Origin: Methylobacter sp.
GTDB lineage: Bacteria > Pseudomonadota > Gammaproteobacteria > Methylococcales > Methylomonadaceae
Assembly: GCA_030699385.1 (NCBI GenBank)
Contig: JAUYMY010000057.1
Location: 1 to 64,000, forward strand
DNA: 64,000 bases
Direction: 5' to 3'
A program made the translations under genes and the position numbers. The notes under the pieces are model-generated. The model was not told the origin of the DNA. It saw nothing but the letters and a program-made list of their open reading frames with translations, and ran no database searches. The first letter of the stretch is position 1; the number at the start of each line of letters is the position of its first letter. Of this stretch, positions 45,546 through 55,443 are shown one piece after another.

Positions 45546-46784
45546 TTACTCGCCAAGAGGCCTTAATTGATAAGCCTGCTGCCGTGATTTCCAGGACAGA
45601 TAAAATTGCTGTCCGTCACTCAGTAAAAACGGCTGATCGGCGGCTTGCGGAGTTTGCGCTACCGTTTCAGGCGTTGACCACGTCTTGCCGTTGTCATTAG
45701 ATTTCATCCGCTGAATAGTATTGTGGCTGCCGTCGAATTCTTGCCAAACCACGCTGACCTTTGCGCCCCGCGCCAACACATGCGGATGACTGGCGCCGGC
45801 CTTGCCAAAATTAAGCGGCTCGGAAAAATGCCGACCGGCGTCATTTGAATGGGCATAAAACAAACCCTGATGGCTCGGCGAACCGCTAAACCATACCGCA
45901 TGATAAATGCCGGAATCGGCAATCGACAGACCGGGGCCGTGATGCGGGCAGGCATCGATTTTCCAGTTATCGCTACCTAAACGATGGGTATCGCCGGGCG
46001 TATCCCAATCATTGAACTTAACCAGTGCATGATCGCGGATACCGCCGTCGAAAATATGCCGCCAGACCACTACCGGCGTATTGTCTGGCGCGATTGCCGT
46101 ATCCAGTCGGCAGCATTCGCAGGTATGGGTGGCGATTCTCTTGTTGGGGTAAAAATGCCGGCCGCCGTCATCAGACCAGGCGTAATACAAGGACAGTCCA
46201 CTAAAATCCTGCCCTGCCTTTTTAGCCGCCTCGGTATCGCGGGCATCCAGCCAGGCGATAAATATCTCGCCGTTTTTACCGATTGCCAGACTGTCAAAAC
46301 GGTGCCGGATGATTGCTACATTATCGTTGACAATGACCGGTTCGGAAAAGTGTTGGCCGCCGTCGACAGAGCGGCTAAAACGCACATAAGTGCTGCGTTT
46401 TTTATCCAAAGTCAGCACCCAGGTTAAATAAATGTTGCCTTGCGCATCGAGCTTGATTTTCGGGCGGCTTTCGTCTTTGGCGGCCACGTCTTCGGCAATG
46501 GCATTCACCTTGACCGGCGCGTTAAACGTCACGCCTTTATCGGTCGATGATTGCACATAAACATGACCGTCATTAACCCAGGCAATCCACAACTTACCTT
46601 GTGCATCGAACGCGGCGCTAACCGTTTCGGCGCATGTATTGGATGGTGCTGTTTGGGTGTCGGCGCAAGCGGCATTATTTTCGCCGGCGTGTTGATGCAT
46701 AGGTTGTTGTTTAACATCGCCGTTAGTCGCGCAGCCGGAAACAGCCAGCGTTAGCAGGCATAAAAAAGGAGCAAGGGATTTCAT
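45546..46784 (-). CDS. Sialidase-fold (BNR-repeat) lipoprotein
   Basis: About 412 residues from the ATG at 46784. Lipobox LTLAVSGC, then several Asp-box (S-x-D-x-G-x-x-W/F) units: SSTDKGVTF, SRSVDGGQHF, SDDGGRHF, SNDAGRHF and SNDNGKTW. The six-bladed propeller fold is used by sialidases but also by many non-enzymatic proteins, and the catalytic Arg triad is not clear. Adjacent to the TonB2 genes, it may be a surface partner. A longer frame to 46904 is not used. Confidence 0.82.
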   Translation of the reverse strand: MKSLAPFLCLLTLAVSGCATNGDVKQQPMHQHAGENNAACADTQTAPSNTCAETVSAAFDAQGKLWIAWVNDGHVYVQSSTDKGVTFNAPVKVNAIAEDVAAKDESRPKIKLDAQGNIYLTWVLTLDKKRSTYVRFSRSVDGGQHFSEPVIVNDNVAIIRHRFDSLAIGKNGEIFIAWLDARDTEAAKKAGQDFSGLSLYYAWSDDGGRHFYPNKRIATHTCECCRLDTAIAPDNTPVVVWRHIFDGGIRDHALVKFNDWDTPGDTHRLGSDNWKIDACPHHGPGLSIADSGIYHAVWFSGSPSHQGLFYAHSNDAGRHFSEPLNFGKAGASHPHVLARGAKVSVVWQEFDGSHNTIQRMKSNDNGKTWSTPETVAQTPQAADQPFLLSDGQQFYLSWKSRQQAYQLRPLGE

Positions 46785-46924
46785 TGATTGGACCGAATAA
46801 TAAAAGAGGTAAAAATATAATTTTTCTTCATGGGATGGGATATGGACAACAAGGCTATCAGCAGTAGCAACTGCAATAGCTCCCTGGCAGTCGTTATGCA
46901 ACATCTTTCCAGACTTTACGCAAT

Positions 46925-46956
46925 AAAGCCAGACTCATAAAGAAGTCTGGCTTTTC
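46925..46956. terminator. Hairpin upstream of the BNR lipoprotein gene
   Basis: AAAGCCAGACT and AGTCTGGCTTT form an 11-bp stem with short T-tail. It probably ends the thioredoxin-like transcript. The remaining 46957-47154 shows no gene. Confidence 0.75.
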
Positions 46957-47154
46957 ATGGCTTTTATTATTATCGTTGTGGATGAACAAGCAACGAAGGC
47001 ACATTTTATGCCATAGCTATTAAAGCCATGATTTAGCGCCGACTAGCGCTGTTTGAGCGAAAAGCTATTTTGGTGAAAATACGGGATATGACGCAATTTA
47101 ATGCGTTAAATAACACAGTGTAAAAAAACAATCGCCGATAAAGTATTGGCTAAA

Positions 47155-47643
47155 TTATTTAACCATGTTGCCAAGCTTGGCTTCGTAATCTTCTGCTGAC
47201 AAGGCGCCGCTGACTCCGGTGCGCTGGTGTGCCTTATTAAAGAAATAGGTTCTAGGCAATTCGCCATACCAATGAGGGTCAATTTCAAATTGTAAGCGCT
47301 GTACGTTTTCATCGGCATACGCCCAGTTTTCAACGCCGGATAATTGATTTTTCGCCAGTCTGTGTTGGATTTGTTCGGCTTCGGATGCTTCATCGGCGGC
47401 CAGCAGTATTATTTTAAGGTCTGGCTTGTCTTTGTGTAGCTGGTTTAACCAGGCCATTTCTTTCAAGCAGGAAGAACAATTGACCGACCAAATGACCAGC
47501 ACAAACGGCTGATTGGCATTATTCGCGAGTATTTGCTGGTAACTTCCGGCAACAAATGGCGATACATCGGCCTGTGCTGAACTTGTAAAAATATTTAAAA
47601 AAACAAAAAGTAAGCTGGCTAGAATTGTGTTTAAGGTTGTCAT
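47155..47643 (-). CDS. Periplasmic thioredoxin-like protein (TlpA family)
   Basis: 162 residues. Signal segment LLFVFLNIFTSSAQA, redox site WSVNCSSCLKEMAWL, cis-proline in GELPRTYFF. It differs from the TlpA at 35480 in lacking the WCPPC motif. It lies between the second nhaD and the BNR lipoprotein. Partner unknown. Confidence 0.83.
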   Translation of the reverse strand: MTTLNTILASLLFVFLNIFTSSAQADVSPFVAGSYQQILANNANQPFVLVIWSVNCSSCLKEMAWLNQLHKDKPDLKIILLAADEASEAEQIQHRLAKNQLSGVENWAYADENVQRLQFEIDPHWYGELPRTYFFNKAHQRTGVSGALSAEDYEAKLGNMVK

Positions 47644-47780
47644 TTTTTAGTGAGTGTATTCAATATTTGCTTATGATTTTCGTGGCCTATAGAGAAATAA
47701 AAGCCAGGAAAATCACCAAAAAAGCGCATCGCCCGCGCCTTGTAACACTAGCACGGGATACTGCTTGGACTTTGCACAGG

Positions 47781-49292
47781 CTAAAAATATCGGCCATTAA
47801 TCAGAAAGTGGACGGCGATGCTGGCGAAATAGCCTAGCATGATAACCGGTGCCCATTTCAAATGGCTGGTGAAGGTATAAACACCTTTTGCCTGCCCCAT
47901 TAAGCCGACGCCTGCGGCGGAACCGACGGCTAACATGCTGCCGCCGACACCGGCAGTCAAGGTAACTAACAACCATTGGCCTTGAGAAATGTCAGGCGAC
48001 ATTGTCAGCACAGATAACATGATAGTGCCGTTGTCGACAAAAGCTGAGGCGATGCCGACCAGAATATTGGCGACAGTGGGTTCAATGCTGCCGTAGAGAT
48101 GGTGGGAAACTAGCTCCATATAACCGATGAAGCTTAAGCCGCCGACAGCTACCATGACACCGTAAAAAAACAACAGTGTGTCCCATTCCAAGTTGGCGAC
48201 TTTCTGGAAAATATCAAAAGGCAGTTCTTTAGCCAGCCGTTTATTGACCTCTGCCTGAGGATTGTTCATGTATTTCATCGGGCCAAAATGGTCGATTTTG
48301 ACATCAATCAAATCCACGGGAATCAATACCGAATGGGACTCGCGGGTTTTTTGCAAATAAAAACTGAAAAATTTCAAATAGGTCAAACCCATCATCATTC
48401 CGGCTGCGGGTGGCAGGTTCAGGAAGTTTTCAAAGCAGGCCGAGGTGATAATGGTCAATACGAATAAAAAGATGATAATCCAGCCACCCCGTTTCATGTC
48501 TTGGGCTTCCATGACCGCAGCCGGTCTTTCTTGCGGGATGAAAAAATGCATGATGGCTGCAGGTATGGTGAAGTTGACGATAGCCGGAATCAAGAGGGAA
48601 AAGAAATCGGTAAACGGCACCACGCCTTTTTGCCAGACCAATAAGGTAGTGATGTCGCCAAAAGGACTGAACGAGCCGCCTGCATTGGAGGCGACCACGA
48701 CATTGATGCAGGATAAGGTAACAAAACGTGGGCAATCCTTACCCATAGCCAGAATAACCGAACCCATGAGCAAGGCGGTCGTGAGATTATTGCAACCGGC
48801 TGAAATGAAGAACGACTGAAAGCCGGTAATCCAGAATAATTGGCGATAAGTGAAATTCTTGCTCAACAGCCAGACCCGCAAGCTGTCGAACACGCCTCTA
48901 TCTTCCATCGCGTTCAAGTAAGTCATCGACACCATGATGAACAAAAACAGTTCGCCATAACCTTCAAGGGCAGAGCGGAAAGCAACGCCCGCCTGTTCGC
49001 TCATGCCGCCGTCGATATAAACAGCGGCGATAAATATCCAGATAAGGCTGGCCGCAAATACCATCGGTTTGGATTTTTTTAATTCGGTCACTTCCTCGGT
49101 CATGGCCAGGACATAGGCCAATGCAAAAACAACGAGTGCCAAATAGCCTGCCCAATGCCGCGTTAAATCCAAGGTTTGCGTTTGACTGACAGCGCCTGTT
49201 TCCTCAGCGGCCGTTGCTAGGGAAGGGAAAAGCAAGACCAGCAACAGCAGGCTATAGTGTGAGCAAAGTACCTTTGTCACGTCAGATTTCAT
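47781..49292 (-). CDS. nhaD: Sodium:proton antiporter, NhaD type (copy 2, longer)
   Basis: 503 residues. Cleavable-looking signal (LLLLVLLFPSLATA) then 11-12 TMs. It has the same blocks as copy 1: NAGGSFSPFGDITTLLVWQKG, EWDTLLFFYGVMVAVGGLSF, SAFVDNGTIMLSVL, TAGVGGSMLAVGSAAG. About 50 residues longer, mostly a cytoplasmic loop at 320-370. Two NhaD proteins in one window suggest importance of sodium homeostasis or alkaline tolerance. Confidence 0.92.
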   Translation of the reverse strand: MKSDVTKVLCSHYSLLLLVLLFPSLATAAEETGAVSQTQTLDLTRHWAGYLALVVFALAYVLAMTEEVTELKKSKPMVFAASLIWIFIAAVYIDGGMSEQAGVAFRSALEGYGELFLFIMVSMTYLNAMEDRGVFDSLRVWLLSKNFTYRQLFWITGFQSFFISAGCNNLTTALLMGSVILAMGKDCPRFVTLSCINVVVASNAGGSFSPFGDITTLLVWQKGVVPFTDFFSLLIPAIVNFTIPAAIMHFFIPQERPAAVMEAQDMKRGGWIIIFLFVLTIITSACFENFLNLPPAAGMMMGLTYLKFFSFYLQKTRESHSVLIPVDLIDVKIDHFGPMKYMNNPQAEVNKRLAKELPFDIFQKVANLEWDTLLFFYGVMVAVGGLSFIGYMELVSHHLYGSIEPTVANILVGIASAFVDNGTIMLSVLTMSPDISQGQWLLVTLTAGVGGSMLAVGSAAGVGLMGQAKGVYTFTSHLKWAPVIMLGYFASIAVHFLINGRYF

Positions 49293-49411
49293 ATAGGGCT
49301 CATAAAAACAGGAAAGATGAAAATTTTAAACTTATTCGAAACTTTATTATAGCTATAAGTTTGAGCGTTCAACTTTACTGCACAGCGCTTACTTTGCGCT
49401 GGCTTGAGCGG

Positions 49412-50692
49412 CTATAAGCGCTTGAATATAGCGTCGGCAGTGGCTAAGGTAAGGTCCAAATCTTCATCGCTGTGCGCGGCCGATACAAAACCGGCTTCAA
49501 ACGCGGAGGGTGCCAAATAAACGCCCTGTTCCAGCATCGCATGAAAAAAGCGCTTGAACAGGTCTTGATCGCAGCGCATGACTTGGGCAAAGCGGCTCAC
49601 TTGGAGTTCGTCGCTAAAAAACAGACCGAACATGCCGCCGACACTGTTAGTGGTTAGCGCGATACCGGCCTGATGGGCGCGTTCTTTCAGGCCCGAAGTC
49701 AGCTTTTCGGTTTTAGCGGTTAAGGTATCGTAAAAACCGGGCTGGGCTATCAGTTCCAGGGTTTTTAAACCGGCGGCCATCGCGACCGGATTGCCGGACA
49801 GCGTACCGGCTTGATACACCGGGCCTAGCGGCGCCAAATGTTCCATAATTTTGCGTAAACCGCCAAATGCGCCGACCGGCATACCGCCGCCGATGATTTT
49901 GCCCAGCGTGGTCAAATCGGGAGTAATGTTGTAAACCCCCTGCGCACCGCCTAAGCCCACTCTAAAACCGGTCATCACTTCGTCAAAAATCAGCACGCTA
50001 TGATAGCGGTCGCAAACCTGGCGCAAACATTCCAGAAAACCCGGTTCCGGTGGGATGCAGTTCATGTTACCGGCAACCGGTTCGACAATAATGCAGGCGA
50101 TTTGTTCGCCCATCTCGGCAAACAGCGCGTTGACCGAATCGCTGTCATTGTAGGTCAGGGTGATAGTATTTTCAGCGACCGAGGCGGGTACGCCGGGCGA
50201 ACTGGGCACGCCAAAAGTCAACGCGCCGGAACCGGCCTTGACCAACAAGGCATCGGAATGGCCGTGGTAACAGCCTTCGAATTTAACGATTTTGTCGCGG
50301 CCGGTGTAGCCACGGGCCAAACGTATCGCGCTCATGGTCGCTTCGGTGCCGGAGCTGACCATTCTGACCATGTCAATCGACGGCATCAGCTCGCAAACCC
50401 GTTCGGCCATCAGTGTTTCAATTTCGGTCGGTGCGCCAAAACTCAAGCCTTTGTCTGCCGCCAGCTTGACCGCCGCGATGACTTCGGGGTGGGCGTGGCC
50501 TAAAATCATCGGTCCCCAGGAGCCGACATAATCGATATAGCTGTTGCCGGAACTGTCGTAAATATAAGCGCCCAAGGCATGGTCGATAAAAACCGGGGTG
50601 CCGCCGACGCCGCTAAAAGAGCGTACCGGCGAGTTGACGCCGCCTGGAATGACGCGTTTGGCATCGGTAAATAAGGTGTTTGCTTCAGTCAT
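49412..50692 (-). CDS. hemL: Glutamate-1-semialdehyde 2,1-aminomutase
   Basis: PLP enzyme making 5-aminolevulinate. 426 residues with [16 protein letters not shown], the [14 protein letters not shown] stretch and the PLP lysine in [17 protein letters not shown]. The RLARGYTGR and [12 protein letters not shown] blocks are intact. Monocistronic. Confidence 0.96.
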   Translation of the reverse strand: MTEANTLFTDAKRVIPGGVNSPVRSFSGVGGTPVFIDHALGAYIYDSSGNSYIDYVGSWGPMILGHAHPEVIAAVKLAADKGLSFGAPTEIETLMAERVCELMPSIDMVRMVSSGTEATMSAIRLARGYTGRDKIVKFEGCYHGHSDALLVKAGSGALTFGVPSSPGVPASVAENTITLTYNDSDSVNALFAEMGEQIACIIVEPVAGNMNCIPPEPGFLECLRQVCDRYHSVLIFDEVMTGFRVGLGGAQGVYNITPDLTTLGKIIGGGMPVGAFGGLRKIMEHLAPLGPVYQAGTLSGNPVAMAAGLKTLELIAQPGFYDTLTAKTEKLTSGLKERAHQAGIALTTNSVGGMFGLFFSDELQVSRFAQVMRCDQDLFKRFFHAMLEQGVYLAPSAFEAGFVSAAHSDEDLDLTLATADAIFKRL

Positions 50693-50818
50693 GGTTGTTT
50701 CTTTATCGCCAAAGGGTGAGGAATACCGTAAACCTGCCGGGAGCAGGTGCGGCGTGGGCGTAAAGGATAGGATAACTTGGCTGTGATTGGAAGTTTATCG
50801 TGTGTTTTTGGCGATGGA

Positions 50819-51142
50819 CTAAGCCAATATTTTCAACCCGTGTTTTTGCACCACGGCCAAGAGCTTAAGAGCCATGCCACTAGGACGCTTTGCCCCTGAT
50901 TCCCATTTTTGTATGGTTGATTCACTGGTGTTGAGGTAACGGGCAAAAATAGGCTGACTGACGTGGTTGTTTTCACGGATGCGCTTTATTTGTTGAGGTT
51001 CGATTTCTGTAGGAACAACAAGACAAGATTCGTCAAATTCACGCATTGTGGTTTTATCAATTGCCTCCGCACGGTATAGCCCTTGGGCTGCGCCGTGTAT
51101 GGCGGCAAATGCATCACTTTTGAATTTAGGTTTTTTGGGCAT
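50819..51142 (-). CDS. HigA/NadS-type XRE antitoxin
   Basis: 107 residues with an HTH at about 60-100: RENNHVSQPIFARYLNTSES, then IQKWESGAKRP. It is second in the pair and overlaps the toxin end by 17 nt. It probably neutralises the toxin and represses the promoter. Confidence 0.85.
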   Translation of the reverse strand: MPKKPKFKSDAFAAIHGAAQGLYRAEAIDKTTMREFDESCLVVPTEIEPQQIKRIRENNHVSQPIFARYLNTSESTIQKWESGAKRPSGMALKLLAVVQKHGLKILA

Positions 51143-51506
51143 GGCAAATCTCCACTAAATCATCGTTTTTTATTTGGGTGTTGATTGTTTCATCGGTCTG
51201 ACGACCATAAAGAGCCGCTAACTTCTTAAATTCGGCAAGCTCGTTTGTATCAATATTGCTTCGGTCTTTTTTGGCAAACAGATAGGTATAAATCCAGTAT
51301 TGTCCGCCTTTGGCAATGATGATTGAGCGGTGTCTATTGTCGTTAAGACGTTTTTTGAACACGCCGCCACCTAAATCATCCGCCTGACCCTGCATGACTT
51401 GACGCAGTGCCGCACAAAGCTCTTCGTCACGGATACGCGCTTTTTGGGCTGCTTTTGCAAACCAAGCGGTTTTAAAAATTCGGGAAGTTGTATGGGTGTC
51501 AGTCAT
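51126..51506 (-). CDS. HigB/RelE-type toxin
   Basis: 126 residues from the ATG at 51506. KTAWFAKAAQKARIRDEELC, then KKRLNDNRHRSIIIAKGGQY and YLFAKKDRSNIDTNEL are typical of DUF4258/RelE-like toxins. Toxin-first order identifies a HigBA type pair. It stands outside the accessory block between hemL and DUF2782. Confidence 0.84.
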   Translation of the reverse strand: MTDTHTTSRIFKTAWFAKAAQKARIRDEELCAALRQVMQGQADDLGGGVFKKRLNDNRHRSIIIAKGGQYWIYTYLFAKKDRSNIDTNELAEFKKLAALYGRQTDETINTQIKNDDLVEICHAQKT

Positions 51507-51787
51507 GGTTAATGTATAGCATAGTGGTAGCACTGGGTGCAACGAAAATCAAAACCATTTCAGACTATTGGCTTTCCATTCAGCCGCGCTGCATGGCCCT
51601 TGTTTATAACAATTTTCCAATCGGTTTTAAACGAATATCGGACGTAGTGAGTCATTTGCAACGTGAACCGCTGACATACTCGCCTTGAGCATTTTACTTG
51701 GCGATAAAATCCAGGTTTTATTCGGCTATATTCTTTTCAAAAAATCACCTAAGATAGCGCCATTCTTATTTTTAATTGAGTCACTTT

Positions 51788-52123
51788 ATGCGCCGTTTTA
51801 TTTTGTTAAGTTTACTGGCATTTCCTGTCTATGCTGTCGATGAGCGGCCGCCTGCGCTTGAAGGTTTGCCTGAGGTGCCCGAGCCGCCTTTACCGGTGCA
51901 AAACGGCGAAACTATGGAACCGGACATTACCATTATCCGTAAAGGCAAAGATACTATTCAGGAATTTCGCCGTGGCGGACGGCTTTATATGATAAAAGTC
52001 ATCCCGGCCATTGGCCCGCCTTATTACTTTATCGACAGCAATGGCGACGGCAAAATGGATGTGCGCCGCAATGATCTCGATAAAGGCTCCGAAGTGCAAA
52101 TGTGGCGCTTGCTGGAATGGTAA
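51788..52123 (+). CDS. DUF2782 small periplasmic protein
   Basis: 111 residues from ATG 51788. Signal FILLSLLAFPVYA. Pro/Glu-rich linker, then TIIRKGKDTIQEFRRGGRLYM and VIPAIGPPYYFIDSNGDG. This is DUF2782, of unknown function, which regularly precedes thrB (homoserine kinase) in gammaproteobacteria as here. Confidence 0.85.
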   Translation: MRRFILLSLLAFPVYAVDERPPALEGLPEVPEPPLPVQNGETMEPDITIIRKGKDTIQEFRRGGRLYMIKVIPAIGPPYYFIDSNGDGKMDVRRNDLDKGSEVQMWRLLEW

Positions 52124-52135
52124 CCGCTTAAATTT

Positions 52136-53071
52136 GTGTCGGTTTTTACCTGCATCAGCCACTCGCAACTCGATCAATTCTTTAGCGCTTATAATCTTGG
52201 CGCTGTCGTCAGTTTTGAGGGGATAAGCGACGGCATAGACAATACTAATTATTGGGTGAACACCACGCAAGGCCGCTTTGTCTTGACGCTGTTTGAGTCG
52301 CTCAGCGCCGATGAATTGCCTGATTTTTTAAACCTGCTGTCGCATCTGCACCAAAATAATCTGCCCTGTCCCCGTGCTGAAATTGACCTGCTGGGCAATG
52401 CTTTGCGCCATTTGAACGGCAAGCCAGCGGTGCTGTTCAATGCATTGTCCGGCGCTGCAATTGCCTCGCCAACAACGGCGCAGTGCCGGGAAATCGGTTT
52501 GCAACTGGCGCGTTTACATCACTGTACCCAGGACTATGTTTTTCCGGTGAACAGCAGTAATGGTTTGATCAGGTACAAAATGCTGCGGGATAAAATTGAC
52601 GCGCATCTGTCGAAAGAAGACCGCCAGTTGCTTGACGACGAATTGGCTTTTCAAGCAAACAACAGCCCGGAAAATTTGCCGCAAGGCGTGATTCATGCTG
52701 ATTTATTCAGGGACAATGTGTTGTTTGACGGCGACAAACTGAGCGGTTTGCTGGATTTTTACAGTGCCTGCACCGATGCCTTGCTGTTTGATGTGGCTGT
52801 TACAGTTAACGATTGGTGTTGTGATGAGGGCGTGGTTAATGTCGAAAAAGTCACCGCATTGTTATCGGCTTATGACAGCCTGAGGCCGTTCACTGATCAG
52901 GAAAAACAACAGACGCCAACGCTATTGCGGGCGGCGGCGTTGCGCTTTTGGTTATCGCGTCTGGAACATCGCTATTTCCCCCGAACGGGCGAACTGACTC
53001 AGCAAAAAGATCCACTGACTTTCCGGCGCATCTTGCTGCAACACCGGCAAGCGCCTGCTTCGATTTTTTAA
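52136..53071 (+). CDS. thrB: Homoserine kinase, protein-kinase-fold type
   Basis: 311 residues, threonine biosynthesis. YNLGAVVSFEGISDGIDNTN, then VIHADLFRDNVLFDGDKLSG is the catalytic loop and DFYSAC the metal site. It is the alternative ThrB of the choline-kinase fold. GTG start at 52136, 12 nt after DUF2782. SirB2-type gene follows. Confidence 0.9.
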   Translation: MSVFTCISHSQLDQFFSAYNLGAVVSFEGISDGIDNTNYWVNTTQGRFVLTLFESLSADELPDFLNLLSHLHQNNLPCPRAEIDLLGNALRHLNGKPAVLFNALSGAAIASPTTAQCREIGLQLARLHHCTQDYVFPVNSSNGLIRYKMLRDKIDAHLSKEDRQLLDDELAFQANNSPENLPQGVIHADLFRDNVLFDGDKLSGLLDFYSACTDALLFDVAVTVNDWCCDEGVVNVEKVTALLSAYDSLRPFTDQEKQQTPTLLRAAALRFWLSRLEHRYFPRTGELTQQKDPLTFRRILLQHRQAPASIF

Positions 53072-53086
53072 CCTCAGGAGTACAAC

Positions 53087-53449
53087 ATGATTAAAATGCT
53101 TCACATGATTTTCATTTTATTATCCATTTCCAGCTTTGTCGGCCGGGTGTATCTGGCAGAAAAACAGCCTGACATGCTCGAACAAAAATGGATAAAAATC
53201 GGCCCGCATATCATTAACAGTCTGTTATTGATTACCGGTTTTACCCTGATGTTTCAGGGTTCGTGGTTGTCAGGCGAATACGGCTGGATTGTCGCTAAAA
53301 TAATCGCGCTGTTGGGCTATATCGGTTTGGGTTTGGTTGCCATCAAAAGCCAGGGCGATTTGCGTTGGAAAGCTTTTGCCGGTGCGCTGGTCTGCTTTGT
53401 TTACATCGGTATCGTCGCGGTCAGCAAGAACCCCTTGTTGTTTTTTTAA
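53087..53449 (+). CDS. SirB2-family membrane protein
   Basis: 120 residues with four hydrophobic segments (MIFILLSISSFVGRVYL, LLLITGFTLMF, IIALLGYIGLGLVAI, LVCFVYIGIVAV). SirB/YchQ-like. Function unknown. Last of the DUF2782-thrB-sirB2 run. Confidence 0.8.
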   Translation: MIKMLHMIFILLSISSFVGRVYLAEKQPDMLEQKWIKIGPHIINSLLLITGFTLMFQGSWLSGEYGWIVAKIIALLGYIGLGLVAIKSQGDLRWKAFAGALVCFVYIGIVAVSKNPLLFF

Positions 53450-53456
53450 CGGCTTT

Positions 53457-54281
53457 TTACAAATAAAATTCAAGCTGGCTGATATGCCGATCCAGCCAGA
53501 CTAAAACATCTTTGCCCTTATGGAATTGCAGCTGATTCCACGCAAGTTCAGGGCTGTCACTTAACAATTCCCAGCGGGACAGCTGGTTTTTTAGCTGTCC
53601 CTGTTCACTGACCGTAAAATGATAGCGCCGTGTCAGCGCGTCAAACTGTGCCGGTTCCGGTGCGCTAATCAATTTCGCCAGCGCGCTTAATTTGCTCAGC
53701 AGCATTTCAATCGTCGCAAGCTGTGCGGCGATTAAGGCTTCAACCTGTTTGGGTTGGATGTTTTCTGCCGGCGATAAGGCATTATCCGAAATAACTTTCA
53801 GGCACTGGACTAATTCGCCTGAGGTAAAGCGCACGGCGGTTTCATAAAAGGCCGAGGCTTCCATATCGCACAGCGCTTCACTGTGATAACTAAGCTGCGG
53901 TCTTGATGCGGTTTCGATAGCGGCAGTGGGGCAGTGCGGGGTAAAAACCAGCGGCGGATAATGGCTTTTTTGGCTGTCAAGGTCGGTGATTTTGTCGATT
54001 AAAAACAGCGCGCCTAGCGCATGGTGCTGATGTCCGGCAATGCCGATATTAAGCAGCACCGGTGACTCACTCCCGGCAAACAAGGCTTGGGTGTAAGCAA
54101 TGCCCGCCGCCATTGCGCTTTTGCCCAGCCCGGTTACGGTCAGGCAAAGATCGCTATTAAGATAAACCGCAAACGGCTGTACAGTGGTGTCTTTTTTTAA
54201 CTTGAAATGCGCAACCAGCGGCTTGGCTTCGCAGGGCAGGGCGGAGTAGATAAAAAGGCGGGGCGGATGTTGTCGGGGCAT
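53457..54281 (-). CDS. Nucleoside phosphorylase-like protein
   Basis: 274 residues, PNP/UDP phosphorylase fold: GLGKSAMAAGIAYTQAL, NIGIAGHQHHALGALFLIDK and the substrate glutamate in CDMEASAFYETA, then KVISDNALSP. It may be a futalosine or MTA/SAH-type hydrolase. The exact substrate is unclear. Convergent with sirB2. Confidence 0.75.
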   Translation of the reverse strand: MPRQHPPRLFIYSALPCEAKPLVAHFKLKKDTTVQPFAVYLNSDLCLTVTGLGKSAMAAGIAYTQALFAGSESPVLLNIGIAGHQHHALGALFLIDKITDLDSQKSHYPPLVFTPHCPTAAIETASRPQLSYHSEALCDMEASAFYETAVRFTSGELVQCLKVISDNALSPAENIQPKQVEALIAAQLATIEMLLSKLSALAKLISAPEPAQFDALTRRYHFTVSEQGQLKNQLSRWELLSDSPELAWNQLQFHKGKDVLVWLDRHISQLEFYL

Positions 54282-54345
54282 TGGTTCCAGTAGGCAATTC
54301 GTTTGATAGGCTTGATGTTGCCTGCAGGTAATGAGGCGTTACCTT

Positions 54346-54378
54346 AGACCTTCCAGGTTTTTAAAACCTGGAAGGTCT
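54346..54378. repeat. Palindromic repeat D, copy 2
   Basis: AGACCTTCCAGGTTTT and its complement, a 33-bp perfect palindrome (one central base). Related copy at 40208-40246 and fragment at 36176-36200. Confidence 0.7.
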
Positions 54379-54447
54379 GTAGTTCGGCCTATTTCTCGCC
54401 TGCGATAAGCCGAAAACTTGAGCATTTAAAGTATAAAAGGCGGATTG

Positions 54448-55422
54448 TTACTTTCCTTGTATCACATGAAAAGCATCGGCATAAATGTCGCTCATGGATG
54501 CGCCTTTCATAAACGCCATGCGCTTGGTCTGATTGACCATGTCCGGATGCCCGCACAGAAAAACCCGCCATCCGCTTAAGGATTCGGTAGACGATAGCGC
54601 GATGTCATGGGCGCGGCCACGGGCATGAGTTGAATCGCCGTTTGCGCCTGAAACACAGGGCGTGTAGTGAACGTTAGCGAATTTTTCCGCCAGTTCGCGC
54701 ATTTCATCGATGAAATACAGGCCGTTAAGATCGCGGCTGCCATGAAATAAATGAATGGGGCCGGTATGCCCTTGCGCCAAGGCGTCGGCCAGAATGCCGT
54801 AAAGCGGCGCCAAACCGCTGCCGGTCCCGACCAGCATGAGCGGCTGTTCCGCACGACCGGGCAAATAATGGCAGGCGCCTTGCGCTTCCGACAGAATGAC
54901 GCGGTCGCCTAGGGCTAATTCGTCATGCACCCAGCTGCTAAATTGGCCATTCGGCAAGCGCCGAATATGAAATTCGAGGCTGTTTTTAGGGTGCGGGATA
55001 TTCGCAATCGAATAACTGCGGGTTAGGCCATCAAGCCGTTTTAGATTGACAAACTGACCGGCAAAAAAATTAAACGGGGTTTGGTATTCGACCACCAGAC
55101 GCATGATGTCCGGTGTCAGCCGCTGTTTTTGTACGATGACCGCTTCAATCGTAGCGTCTTGCTGATTAGGAAGTGCAACCGTCATATCCTGTTCGGGATG
55201 GCAAATGCACGCCAAAAAATAGTTCTGCTTTTGCAGGGTATCTTTCAGCCCGGTTTGGGCCGAAACAGGTGGAGGGTTATCAAGACTGCGCATCATGCAG
55301 GCTTGGCAAAGACCTTGGCGGCAACCGTTTGGCACTTGCACGTTTTCCCTTAATAGGGTTTCCAGTACGGTTTCATCCGGTTGGCAGGAAAATGTTGATT
55401 CGCCAATAGTTATGCTTTGCAT
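54448..55422 (-). CDS. 2Fe-2S / FAD / NAD(P)H oxidoreductase
   Basis: 324 residues from the ATG at 55422 (GGAG 5 nt upstream). N-terminal ferredoxin with CRQGLCQACM and a later CICHPEQD, FAD-binding with RSYSIANIP, and NAD with LVGTGSGLAPLYGIL. Very similar in layout to CDP-6-deoxy-glucoseen reductase and to flavohaemoglobin reductase modules. Encoded 22 nt after the truncated haemoglobin gene. Confidence 0.88.
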   Translation of the reverse strand: MQSITIGESTFSCQPDETVLETLLRENVQVPNGCRQGLCQACMMRSLDNPPPVSAQTGLKDTLQKQNYFLACICHPEQDMTVALPNQQDATIEAVIVQKQRLTPDIMRLVVEYQTPFNFFAGQFVNLKRLDGLTRSYSIANIPHPKNSLEFHIRRLPNGQFSSWVHDELALGDRVILSEAQGACHYLPGRAEQPLMLVGTGSGLAPLYGILADALAQGHTGPIHLFHGSRDLNGLYFIDEMRELAEKFANVHYTPCVSGANGDSTHARGRAHDIALSSTESLSGWRVFLCGHPDMVNQTKRMAFMKGASMSDIYADAFHVIQGK

Positions 55423-55443
55423 GGTCTCCACCTGGTAGTTCAG

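Noticed and set aside
45546-46784. A true sialidase
   Set aside because: Asp-boxes are clear, but I could not identify the Arg triad and catalytic Tyr/Glu, so only the fold is claimed.
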